Assembly: GCA_024235895.1 (NCBI GenBank)
Contig: JACKLM010000004.1
Span: 372,001 to 436,000 of the forward strand
From: Burkholderiaceae bacterium
GTDB lineage: Bacteria; Pseudomonadota; Gammaproteobacteria; Burkholderiales; Burkholderiaceae_C
Length of the DNA stretch: 64,000 bases
Direction: 5' to 3'
Both the position numbers and the translations under genes were made by a program. Positions 43,844-51,800 of the stretch are shown in pieces (the stretch's first letter is position 1; each line of letters starts with the position of its first letter). The notes under the pieces were generated by a model that was not told where the DNA came from, searched no databases, and worked only from the letters and a program-made list of their open reading frames with translations.

Positions 43844-43872
43844 AGTCTAGCCGCTTCGATGTTGCGGTGCAA
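43844..43872 (-). promoter_or_regulatory. Sigma-70-type promoter for the candidate small RNA
   Basis: TTGCAC and TAGACT are separated by exactly 17 bases on the minus strand. The -35 overlaps an inverted repeat, TTGC-GGT-GCAA on the plus strand (about 43862-43872), which might be an operator. Confidence 0.55.
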
Positions 43873-44052
43873 TATGGGGCCTTCTGCTTCGGCTAGGGGC
43901 GGGACTCGAAAGCCGGGCCGGGGGGCGACGCCGCCGTGATCGGGCGCGGCGCCGTCCGCGGCGAGGGCGATGCGGGCATCATCGAGACATCGGCCGTGCC
44001 GCATCCCACGACGGGCGGCCCGGCACCCCCAACGACCGAGGAGCGCGAGACG

Positions 44053-44475
44053 ATGGAATGCAAGGTCCACTGGCAGCCGGCATCCGGCATGGCCTTCGTC
44101 GCCGAGACCGGCAGCGGCCACCTGCTGACGATGGACGGCGCGCCCGACGGCGGCGGGCGCAACTTGGCGCCGCGGCCGATGGAGACGGTGCTGGCCGGCA
44201 CCGGGGGCTGCACCGCCTACGACGTCGTGCTGATCCTGAAACGAGGCCGGCACGACGTGCGCGGGTGCGAGCTGCGGCTGCAGGCCGAGCGCGCCGACAA
44301 GGACCCCAAGGTCTTCACCAGGATCCACATGCACTTCGTCGTCAGCGGCCGCGGCCTGTCCGCGGCCGCGGTCGCGCGCGCGATCGAGCTGTCGCACCAG
44401 CGCTACTGCTCGGCCAGCGCGATGCTCGGCAAGACGGCCGAGATCACGACCAGTCACGAGATCGTCGAGAGCTGA
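44053..44475 (+). CDS. OsmC-family peroxidase/redox protein
   Basis: A 140-residue OsmC/Ohr-superfamily protein, YhfA-like subgroup. The two reactive cysteines are in GTGGCTAYDVVLIL (about 56) and SHQRYCSASAMLGKTAEI (about 119). OsmC proteins reduce hydroperoxides with thiols; the YhfA subgroup's substrate is unclear. GAGGAG precedes the start by about ten bases. It stands alone, 120 bases beyond the candidate small RNA, and converges on coq7 across repeat copy B. Confidence 0.88.
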   Translation: MECKVHWQPASGMAFVAETGSGHLLTMDGAPDGGGRNLAPRPMETVLAGTGGCTAYDVVLILKRGRHDVRGCELRLQAERADKDPKVFTRIHMHFVVSGRGLSAAAVARAIELSHQRYCSASAMLGKTAEITTSHEIVES

Positions 44476-44664
44476 TCGGCCGCGGGAGGGGCTGGCCCGA
44501 GCCGCGTTCGACGACCGCAGGGCGGCGGCGCAACCCTGAGACACCGAAGCAGGTTTCGGCCGCCCGAAGTCCCTCGCGGTGCGAGTGGTCCGCGCTCGGC
44601 CCGTTGCCGACAGTCGTCGAAGTCAGTGCGCACTTCCTTGTCTTGGTATTCGACGTATCAGCGT

Positions 44665-44981
44665 GCCATGGGTGGCGGGCACCCTCCCACTCCATGTCCC
44701 CCGGGCCGGGCTGCGCCCGCCCCTCCTCCTTTACTTCCGTGGGAGGGCGCCCGCCACCCATGGCCTGCCACCGCCCGGGCATTCGACGGTCGAAGACCAC
44801 TGCGGTTGCCCGCCGAGGACAGCGGGTGCCCTTTCCCGTAAGTAGAGGAGGAGCCGGCGGCGCAAGCCGACGGCGGGGGAGCGAGCCCGGACACAAACGG
44901 TCCTGCGGACTGTTTGTGCCTTGCGAGCGCCCGGGGCACTGTCCCCGGGCATGGAGGGAAAGGGCACCCGCTGGCCTCGGC
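44665..44981. repeat. Structured intergenic element, copy B, with a 69-base insertion
   Basis: Hairpin 1 has 26-base arms 44665-44690 and 44739-44764 (one mismatch). The central palindrome TTCGACGGTCGAA is at 44782-44794. Hairpin 2 has arms 44812-44837 and 44956-44981 (one mismatch). Loop 2 (GTAAGTAGAGGAGGAGCC...) is interrupted at 44881-44949 by a 69-base segment holding two more stems: CACAAAC..GTCC with GGAC..GTTTGTG, and CCCGGGG with CCCCGGG. The arms differ from copy A yet stay complementary. It occupies most of the 44476-45108 gap between convergent OsmC and coq7 genes. Confidence 0.9.
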
Positions 44982-45108
44982 ACGCGCGGTCCTGGCACCC
45001 GACCAGCAGGAAGGACACCAGCGAGCGGCAGCAACGGAGCGGCAGCGGCCTGGCGCACGCAGGGCCCAGGCCGATCGGCCTCGGGCTGTCGAGCTTCGAA
45101 AGACCGCC

Positions 45109-45732
45109 TCAGATCCGGCGTGCCGTCGTCGTCATCACGCGCGCTGCGGCGCGCATCGCCCAGCGCAGCGGGGCCGGCAGCGTGTGCGCGCCCGCCGCCA
45201 GGGCCTGGTCGGCGTGGCGCGCCTCGTCGGCCTTCATCTGCCGAACGACGGCGCGCGACGCGGTGTCGGCGGCGGGCAGCCGCTTCATGTGGCCGGCCAG
45301 GTGCTCCTCGACCTGACGCTCGGTCTCCACGACGAAGCCCAGGCTGGTGGCGTCGCCGGCGCGCCCGGCGAGCAGCCCGATGGCGAACGCACCCGTGTAC
45401 CAGAGCGGGTTGAGCAGGCTGGGCCGCGCGCCCAGCGCCTCCAGCCGCTGCTGGGTCCAGGCGAGGTGGTCGATCTCGTCGCGCGCGGCCTCGGCCATCT
45501 TCTGGCGCAGCGCCGGGTCGCGCGCGGTCAGCGCCTGCGCCTGGTACAGCGCCTGGGCGCAGACCTCGCCGACGTGATTGACACGCATCAAGGCGCCGGC
45601 CTCGCGCTTCTCCTCCTCGGTGAGCTCGGCGGGCGGCTCGGAGGCCGTGGGGCTGGGTCGCGCGGCGCGTACCGCGCCGCTGAGGGTTCGCAGCGCGTTG
45701 TCGAGGCTCGTGATCAGGCGGTCGGGCTCCAT
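45109..45732 (-). CDS. coq7: 2-polyprenyl-3-methyl-6-methoxy-1,4-benzoquinone monooxygenase (Coq7)
   Basis: A 207-residue di-iron hydroxylase for a late step of ubiquinone synthesis. Iron ligands are visible in MRVNHVGEVCAQALYQAQ, ARDEIDHLAWTQ, ETERQVEEHLAGH and MKADEARHADQAL. MEPDRLITSLDNALRT at the start is typical of betaproteobacterial Coq7; an ATG at 45747 is the alternative. It is divergent from the porin gene. Ubiquinone synthesis indicates aerobic respiration. Confidence 0.95.
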   Translation of the reverse strand: MEPDRLITSLDNALRTLSGAVRAARPSPTASEPPAELTEEEKREAGALMRVNHVGEVCAQALYQAQALTARDPALRQKMAEAARDEIDHLAWTQQRLEALGARPSLLNPLWYTGAFAIGLLAGRAGDATSLGFVVETERQVEEHLAGHMKRLPAADTASRAVVRQMKADEARHADQALAAGAHTLPAPLRWAMRAAARVMTTTARRI

Positions 45733-45794
45733 CAGGAGGCGGAGCATAGCGCCGCCCCGGGCCGACGCCCGGTCCGGCAAGGCCACTCGCACGT

Positions 45795-45809
45795 TGTTGT
45801 CAGACAACA
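45795..45809. promoter_or_regulatory. 15-base perfect palindrome between coq7 and the porin gene
   Basis: TGTTGTCAGACAACA is a perfect palindrome around one central base. Its form resembles GntR-family (FCD subgroup) operators. It lies 63 bases from the coq7 start and about 150 bases before the porin. No GntR gene is in the window, so the regulator is unknown. Confidence 0.5.
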
Positions 45810-45961
45810 TCCCGGGCGCATTTGGGGCCCGAAACTTGGCATCCCGGCGCCGGGTCTGGTGCAATACGGTCAACTTCCGCTGAGGAGGTTGGCTCGATCA
45901 GCCCCTCGAAGGGGTTCCTCGTCGATCGGGGCCCTCTTGTTCAACCTAGGAGATCCTTGCA

Positions 45962-46909
45962 ATGAAAAAATCTCTGCTCGCCCTGGCTGCGCTGACCGCG
46001 TTCGCCGGTGCTGCTTCGGCCCAGTCGTCGGTCACCCTGTACGGTCGCGTGGATCTGTCGGTCGCCAAGAACCTCGGCGACGACAAGAAGGAAATGCAAA
46101 ACGGCTCGGGCAGCCGTTTCGGCGTGCGCGGCGTGGAAGACCTGGGCGGCGGCCTGAAGGCCCTGTTCAACATCGAGCACCGTTTCAACGCTGACACGGG
46201 CGCTATGAGCGATCCATCGCGCATGTGGGGCGGCCGCTCGTTTGTTGGTCTTCAGGGCGGTTTTGGTCAGGTCGTCTTTGGCCGCGAATACAGCACAGCG
46301 TTCCTCGGCAGCCAACTGGGCGCCGACCCGTGGGGCTGGGATACGATCGTGGCCAGGCTGAATCCTGCGATCACCGGCGGCGCGATCGCCAAGGTCCGTT
46401 ACGACAGCTCGGCGACCTACAGCATCGCGGCGTCCGGCTTCAGGTTCGCGGCGCAGATCGCCGAGGCGACCGACACCATCTACAAGGTCAAGAACAAGCC
46501 GGTCAACTTCTCTATCGGCTATGCCGCCGGCCCTCTCGCCGTCGGCATGGGCTACGAGCGCACCGGTGAAGAAGCGGCCGAGACCGCCAAGTGGATGACC
46601 ATCCACGGTTCGTACAATCTCGGCATGGTCAAGCTGGGCGCCCTGTACGGCACCGGCGACACGGCGGCCGGCAGCGAGCATCGTTCGTACCTGCTGACGG
46701 CGGTGGCCCCGATGGGTGCCGGCGAGCTGCGCGCCAGCTACGGCCGGCTCGAGAACAAGACGGCCAACGTGGATGCCGCCAAGGGCTTCGCGCTCGGCTA
46801 CCACTACAACATGTCCAAGCGCACGACGCTGTACGTGGACGTCGCCCGCAACACCGCTCTGAACGCCGAGAAGTCCGGCTACGACGTCGGCATCAAGCAC
46901 AACTTCTGA
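45962..46909 (+). CDS. General outer-membrane porin (Burkholderiales type)
   Basis: A 315-residue 16-strand porin. Its signal peptide is MKKSLLALAALTAFAGAASA, followed by QSSVTLYGRVDLSVA, and it ends with the outer-membrane signature GYDVGIKHNF (terminal Phe). The PEFG-like loop 3 motif is not obvious. Codon use is less GC-biased at the 5' end, as often in very highly expressed genes. AGGAG precedes the start, a hairpin (CCCC-TCGAA-GGGG, 45902-45914) lies in the leader, and a strong terminator follows. Confidence 0.93.
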   Translation: MKKSLLALAALTAFAGAASAQSSVTLYGRVDLSVAKNLGDDKKEMQNGSGSRFGVRGVEDLGGGLKALFNIEHRFNADTGAMSDPSRMWGGRSFVGLQGGFGQVVFGREYSTAFLGSQLGADPWGWDTIVARLNPAITGGAIAKVRYDSSATYSIAASGFRFAAQIAEATDTIYKVKNKPVNFSIGYAAGPLAVGMGYERTGEEAAETAKWMTIHGSYNLGMVKLGALYGTGDTAAGSEHRSYLLTAVAPMGAGELRASYGRLENKTANVDAAKGFALGYHYNMSKRTTLYVDVARNTALNAEKSGYDVGIKHNF

Positions 46910-46950
46910 TCCCGGCAGCCGCCCCGGTGGCGGCTGCGTGATCGATCGGA

Positions 46951-46976
46951 CCGCCCCGCGAGGGGCGGTTTTTTTT
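46951..46976 (+). terminator. Rho-independent terminator after the porin gene
   Basis: CCGCCCC-GCGA-GGGGCGG is followed by eight T residues. A second perfect 9-base stem (GCAGCCGCC/GGCGGCTGC, 46915-46937) directly follows the stop codon and may add mRNA stability. Confidence 0.95.
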
Positions 46977-47162
46977 CGCGTTCGCGTCGGCGATGGCCGG
47001 TGAGGGAATCGGCGTGTCGGCGACCGCAGCGCGGGCCGTGCGGCGATCGCACCGGCTCTCGGGGCTTACCCCTTTGCACGCCGCGCGTCGATTGCGCATG
47101 ATCACGCGCTTCGCGTGCACCGACGACTTCGTCGTGGCGGGAGCGCGAAGCCGGTTCCATCG

Positions 47163-48146
47163 ATGCTCGCCTTCGTCCTGCGCCGCCTGCTGCAAGCCGT
47201 GATCGTGATGCTCACGGTCGCGTTCGTCGCCTTCATGCTGTTCCAGTATGTCGGCGACCCGGTCAGCAGCATGCTGGGGCAGGACGCGACCCCCGAGCAG
47301 CGCGAGCAGCTGCGCGCCGACCTCGGGCTGGATGCGCCGTTTCCGCTGCAATTCGCACGCTTCGTCGGCAATGCGGTGCGCGGGGACTTCGGGCTCAGCC
47401 TGCGCCAGGGCCGCAAGGTCTCGGCGCTGATCGCCGAGCGTTTTCCGGCGACGCTGGAGCTCTCCCTCGCGGCGGCGGTGGTCGCGCTGGCCGTCGGCGT
47501 GCCGCTGGGTGTCTACGCGGCGCTCAGGCGCGGCAGCTTCGGCGCCCAGCTCGCGATGACCGGCTCGCTGCTCGGGGTGTCGCTGCCGACCTTCCTGATC
47601 GGCATCCTGCTGATCCTGGTCTTCGCGGTGCTGCTCGGCTGGCTGCCGAGCTTCGGCCGCGGCGAGACGGTCGCGCTCGGCGCGTGGAGCACCGGCCTGC
47701 TGAGCGCCGACGGTTGGCTGCACCTGATCCTGCCGGCGCTGACCCTGTCGATCTTCCAGCTCGCGCTGATCCTGCGCCTGGTGCGCGCCGAGATGCTGGA
47801 GGTGCTGCGCACCGACTACATCAAGTTCGCGCGCGCGCGCGGGCTGCCGGACCGCATCGTCCACTTCGGCCACGCGCTCAAGAACACGCTGGTGCCGGTG
47901 ATCACGATCACCGGGCTGCAGCTCGGCGGGCTGATCGCGTTCGCGATCATCACCGAGACGGTCTTCCAGTGGCCTGGCATGGGGCTGCTCTTCATCCAGG
48001 CGGTGCAGTTCGCCGACATCCCGGTGATGTCGGCCTACCTGTGCCTGATCGCGCTGATCTTCGTGCTGATCAACCTCGCGGTCGACCTGCTCTATTTCGC
48101 GGTCGACCCGCGGCTGCGCGTCGAGCGGCCGGGTGCCGCGCACTGA
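47163..48146 (+). CDS. Peptide/nickel-type ABC transporter permease (DppB/OppB-like)
   Basis: A 327-residue permease with six membrane segments. It begins MLAFVLRRLLQAVIVMLTVA and contains the DppB loop DLGLDAPFPLQFARFVGNAVRGDFG, plus the coupling region LRTDYIKFARARGLP (EAA motif). It is the first gene of a four-gene operon (two permeases, two ATPases). The cognate binding protein is not in the operon. Confidence 0.92.
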   Translation: MLAFVLRRLLQAVIVMLTVAFVAFMLFQYVGDPVSSMLGQDATPEQREQLRADLGLDAPFPLQFARFVGNAVRGDFGLSLRQGRKVSALIAERFPATLELSLAAAVVALAVGVPLGVYAALRRGSFGAQLAMTGSLLGVSLPTFLIGILLILVFAVLLGWLPSFGRGETVALGAWSTGLLSADGWLHLILPALTLSIFQLALILRLVRAEMLEVLRTDYIKFARARGLPDRIVHFGHALKNTLVPVITITGLQLGGLIAFAIITETVFQWPGMGLLFIQAVQFADIPVMSAYLCLIALIFVLINLAVDLLYFAVDPRLRVERPGAAH

Positions 48147-48196
48147 CACAGGCCGCACGCATCCGCCGCCCGCGCGATCCAGCACCTGCCCGACCC

Positions 48197-49141
48197 ATGA
48201 ACGACCCCAGCGCCAACGCCGCCAGCGCCCCGCCCGGCGCGGTCGCGCGGATGCTCGACAGCGACGTCTGGCACAGCTTCAAGGGCTCGCCGGTGGCGAT
48301 GCTCGCCGCGCTCACGGCGGCGCTGTGCGTCTTCGTCGCCTTGTTCGCGCCCTGGGTCGCGCCCTTCGACCCCTACGACCTGGCGGCCATCGACCTGATG
48401 GACGCGCGGCTGCCGCCGGCGTGGATGGAAGGCGGCGACGCGCGCTACTGGCTCGGCACCGACGACCAGGGGCGCGACATCCTGTCGACGATCATGTACG
48501 GGGCGCGCATCTCGCTCGCGGTCGGGTTGGCGGCGGTGGCGCTGTCGGTGGTGCTGGGGGTGGGGCTGGGCTTGCTGTCGGGCTTCGTCGGCGGGCGGCT
48601 GGACGCCTTCATCATGCGCGTGTGCGACGTCATGCTGTCGTTCCCGGCGCTGCTGGTGGCGCTGCTGATCGACGGCATCGGGCGCGCGATGTTCCCTGGC
48701 GCGCACGATGCGCTGGCGTTCGCGGTGCTGGTGTTCGCGATCGCGCTGACGGGCTGGGTCAAGTTCGCGCGCACCGTGCGCGGCTCGACCATGGTCGAGC
48801 GGCAGAAGGAGTACGTGCAGGCGGCACGCGTGATCGGCGTGTCGGGCCCGCGCATCATGCTGCGCCACGTGCTGCCCAACGTGATGGGGCCGGTGCTGGT
48901 GCTGACGACGATCGACATCGGGCAGGCGATCCTGATCGAGGCCACGCTATCGTTCCTCGGCGTCGGCGTGCCGCCGACGACGCCGTCGCTCGGCACGCTG
49001 ATCCGCATCGGTGGCGACTTCCTGTTTTCCGGCGAGTGGTGGATCACGGTCTTCCCGGGCGCGATGCTGGTGTTGATCGCGCTGTCGGTGAACCTGCTCG
49101 GGGACTGGCTGCGCGATGCGCTGAACCCCAGGCTGCGGTGA
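48197..49141 (+). CDS. Peptide/nickel-type ABC transporter permease (DppC/OppC-like)
   Basis: A 314-residue permease. The N-terminal OppC_N segment (VWHSFKGSPVAMLAALTAAL) and LGTDDQGRDILSTIMYGARISL are diagnostic. The EAA loop is EYVQAARVIGVSGPRIMLRHV. It begins 50 bases after the first permease gene and pairs with it. Confidence 0.93.
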   Translation: MNDPSANAASAPPGAVARMLDSDVWHSFKGSPVAMLAALTAALCVFVALFAPWVAPFDPYDLAAIDLMDARLPPAWMEGGDARYWLGTDDQGRDILSTIMYGARISLAVGLAAVALSVVLGVGLGLLSGFVGGRLDAFIMRVCDVMLSFPALLVALLIDGIGRAMFPGAHDALAFAVLVFAIALTGWVKFARTVRGSTMVERQKEYVQAARVIGVSGPRIMLRHVLPNVMGPVLVLTTIDIGQAILIEATLSFLGVGVPPTTPSLGTLIRIGGDFLFSGEWWITVFPGAMLVLIALSVNLLGDWLRDALNPRLR

Positions 49142-49146
49142 TGCCC

Positions 49147-49218
49147 ACCCCCACGCTCACTGCGTTCGCTGCCCCCCGGGGGGGCGCAGGCCGCCCTTGG
49201 GGCGGCCCGGCGGGCGGC
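49147..49218. repeat. Short GC-rich palindromic element between permease and ATPase genes
   Basis: Contains CCCCCC/GGGGGG (about 49172-49184) and the stem GGCCGCCC-TTG-GGGCGGCC (49189-49207), preceded by CACGCTCACTGCGTTCGCTG. It looks like a REP-like element inside an operon; only one copy is seen in this window. A possible role is mRNA stabilisation. Confidence 0.5.
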
Positions 49219-49223
49219 CTGGC

Positions 49224-50216
49224 ATGACCGCACCGCTTCTCGAAGTCCGCCACCTGCGGGTCGAGTTCCCGACCCGCCGCGGCACGCTGCTGGCGCTGGA
49301 CGATATCTCGTTCGACATCGCGCCGGGCGAGATCCTGGGTGTGGTCGGCGAATCGGGCGCCGGCAAGTCGCTCACCGGCGCGGCGATCATCGGGCTGCTG
49401 GAGCCGCCCGGGCGCATCGCGGGCGGCGAGATCGTGTTCGACGGCCGGCGCATCGACCAGCTGCCGGCCGAGGCGATGCGCAAGCTGCGTGGGCGCCACA
49501 TCGGCGCCATCTTCCAGGACCCGCTGACCTCGCTCAACCCGCTGTACACGATCGGCCGCCAGCTCGTCGAGACGATCCGCCAGCACCTGCCGATGAGCGA
49601 GTCCGACGCCCGCCAGCGTGCGATCCGGCTGCTGCAGGAAACCGGCATCCCGGCCGCCGAGCAGCGCATCGACCAGTATCCGCACCAGTTCAGCGGCGGC
49701 ATGCGCCAGCGCGTCGTCATCGCGCTGGCGCTGGCGGCCGAGCCGCGGCTGATCGTCGCCGACGAGCCGACGACGGCGCTGGACGTGTCGATCCAGGCGC
49801 AGATCATCACGCTGCTCAAGCGGCTGTGCCGCGATCACGGCGCGGCGGTGATGCTGGTGACGCACGACATGGGCGTGATCGCCGAGACCAGCGACCGCGT
49901 GGCGGTGCTGTACGCCGGACGCGTGGCCGAGATCGGCCCGGTGGCCGAGGTCATCCACCGCCCGGCGCACCCCTACACGGTGGGCCTGATGGGTTCGATC
50001 CCGGCGATGGACGAGGACCGCGATCGGCTGCTGCAGATCGACGGCGCGATGCCGCGGCTGAACGCGATCCCGAGCGGTTGCGCGTTCAACCCGCGCTGCC
50101 CGCAGGCCTTAGCCCGCTGCCGGCGCGAGCGGCCGGAGCTGATGACCGCGGGCGCGACACGCGCGGCGTGCTGGCTCGTCGACCGCGCCGCGGGTGCTGC
50201 CAGGGAGACCGCATGA
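49224..50216 (+). CDS. Peptide-type ABC transporter ATP-binding protein (DppD/OppD-like)
   Basis: A 330-residue ATPase. Walker A is GESGAGKS, signature QFSGGMRQRVVIALAL, Walker B RLIVADEPTTALDVS and H-loop LVTHDMGV. The OppD/DppD C-terminal domain carries the cysteines CAFNPRCPQALARC, which hold a 4Fe-4S-like or structural site in this family. Its stop overlaps the start of the second ATPase by four bases. Confidence 0.94.
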   Translation: MTAPLLEVRHLRVEFPTRRGTLLALDDISFDIAPGEILGVVGESGAGKSLTGAAIIGLLEPPGRIAGGEIVFDGRRIDQLPAEAMRKLRGRHIGAIFQDPLTSLNPLYTIGRQLVETIRQHLPMSESDARQRAIRLLQETGIPAAEQRIDQYPHQFSGGMRQRVVIALALAAEPRLIVADEPTTALDVSIQAQIITLLKRLCRDHGAAVMLVTHDMGVIAETSDRVAVLYAGRVAEIGPVAEVIHRPAHPYTVGLMGSIPAMDEDRDRLLQIDGAMPRLNAIPSGCAFNPRCPQALARCRRERPELMTAGATRAACWLVDRAAGAARETA

Positions 50217-51208
50217 CGACGCTGGTCGAGGTCCACGACCTGGCCAAGGTCTTCGACGTCTCGGCACCCTGGCTCAACCGCGTAGTCGAGCGCAAGCCGC
50301 GCCAGTTCGTCCACGCGGTCGACGGCGTGTCGTTCGCGATCGCGCGCGGCCACACGCTGGCGCTGGTCGGCGAATCGGGCTGCGGCAAGAGCACGGTGGC
50401 GCGGCTGCTGGTGGGGCTTTATGCGCCGACGCGAGGGCGTGTCGTCTTCGACGGCCTGGACGCGGCGGCGGCGGTGTCGGCGGCGGACCGGCGTGCGCTG
50501 CACCGGCGCATGCAGATGATCTTCCAGGACCCCTACGCCAGCCTCAACCCGCGCTGGCAGGTGCTGGATATCGTCGCCGAGCCGCTGCGAGAGCACGGGC
50601 TGATCGACGGCAAGGACGCGCTGAAGGCGCGCGTGGGCGAGCTGCTCGCCGAGGTCGGGCTGGCGGCCGCCGACGCGCAGAAGTTCCCGCACCAGTTCAG
50701 CGGCGGGCAGCGCCAGCGCATCTCGATCGCGCGCGCGCTGGCGACCAAGCCCGAGTTCCTGGTCTGCGACGAGCCGACCTCGGCGCTGGACGTGTCGGTG
50801 CAGGCGCAGGTGCTCAACATCATGAAGGACCTGCAGCGCGAGCTGGGGCTGACCTACCTGTTCATCTCGCACAACCTGGCGGTGGTGCGCCACGTGGCCG
50901 ACGAGGTCGGCGTGATGTACCTCGGCCGGCTGGTCGAGCTGGCGCCCAAGAAGGCGCTGTTCGCGCGGCCGCGCCACCCCTACACGCGGATGCTGCTGGA
51001 CGCGATCCCCGACATCCGCATGACCGGCCGCGCGCGCACGCCGGTGCAGGGCGAGGTCCCGAACCCGCTGCACCCGCCCGCGGGCTGCGCCTTCCACCCG
51101 CGCTGCCCGCACGCGAATGCGCGCTGCAGCCAGGAGCGGCCGGCGATGCTGACGCTGCCCGAGGGGGGGCAGGTCGCCTGCCACGCGGTGCAGGAGGCGC
51201 GGATCTGA
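50213..51208 (+). CDS. Peptide-type ABC transporter ATP-binding protein (DppF/OppF-like)
   Basis: A 331-residue ATPase. Walker A is GESGCGKSTVARLLVG, signature QFSGGQRQRISIARAL, Walker B EFLVCDEPTSALDVS and C-terminal cysteines CAFHPRCPHANARC. It heterodimerises with the upstream ATPase. The ATGA overlap argues for coupled synthesis. It is the last gene of the operon; repeat copy C follows. Confidence 0.94.
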   Translation: MTTLVEVHDLAKVFDVSAPWLNRVVERKPRQFVHAVDGVSFAIARGHTLALVGESGCGKSTVARLLVGLYAPTRGRVVFDGLDAAAAVSAADRRALHRRMQMIFQDPYASLNPRWQVLDIVAEPLREHGLIDGKDALKARVGELLAEVGLAAADAQKFPHQFSGGQRQRISIARALATKPEFLVCDEPTSALDVSVQAQVLNIMKDLQRELGLTYLFISHNLAVVRHVADEVGVMYLGRLVELAPKKALFARPRHPYTRMLLDAIPDIRMTGRARTPVQGEVPNPLHPPAGCAFHPRCPHANARCSQERPAMLTLPEGGQVACHAVQEARI

Positions 51209-51440
51209 CGTCGGCCTCTGGCTCCCGAGGAGCCGGCAAGGCCACGGTGTCGGCTTGCAGGCGCTGCCCCGTGGCGCCGAACGGGTCGCAGCTCGCGGGC
51301 CGTTTGGGAAAGGCGTGCCCGCTCTCGCCTTATACGAGATCGCGTTCAAGCCTTCAACTTGCGCCCGCGGTCGAACGGTCGTGCTAGGCCCGGAGCGGCC
51401 GCTCAGCCGACAGCCTCCTTGGGCTGCCACGTGCCAGCGT

Positions 51441-51688
51441 GCCAAGGCCGCCGGGCCCCCTCTCCCTCCATGTCCCCCGGGCCGGGCTGCGCCCGACCCT
51501 CCTCCTTTACTTACGGGAGAGGGGGCCCGGCGCCCTTGGCCTGCCAGCGCCTTGGTCTTCGACGGTCGAACACCACTGCGGCTGCCCGCCGAGGACAGCG
51601 GGTGCCCTTTCCCGTAAGTAGAGGAGGAGCCGGCGGCGCGAGCCGACGGCGGGGGACATGGAGGGAAAGGGCACCCGCTGTCCTCGGC
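51441..51688. repeat. Structured intergenic element, copy C
   Basis: Hairpin 1 has 26-base arms 51441-51466 and 51515-51540 (one mismatch). The central palindrome TTCGACGGTCGAA is at 51558-51570. Hairpin 2 has perfect 26-base arms 51588-51613 and 51663-51688. Loop 1 starts TCCATGTCCCCCGGGCC and ends CTCCTCCTTTACTTAC; loop 2 is its inverted homologue (GTAAGTAGAGGAGGAGCC). Downstream sequence (CGCTCGGCAATGGCACGCAA) resembles that after copy A. It fills most of the 51209-51800 gap between the convergent ATPase and the Cys-rich protein genes; no other gene is seen there. Confidence 0.9.
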
Positions 51689-51800
51689 CCGCTCGGCAAT
51701 GGCACGCAAACGACAGACAGGCCCCGACGAGTGGCGGCAACGGGCCGATGGCGGTCGATCGCCGCCGACTAAGTCCTTGTCGATCGAACGCAAACGCCTA

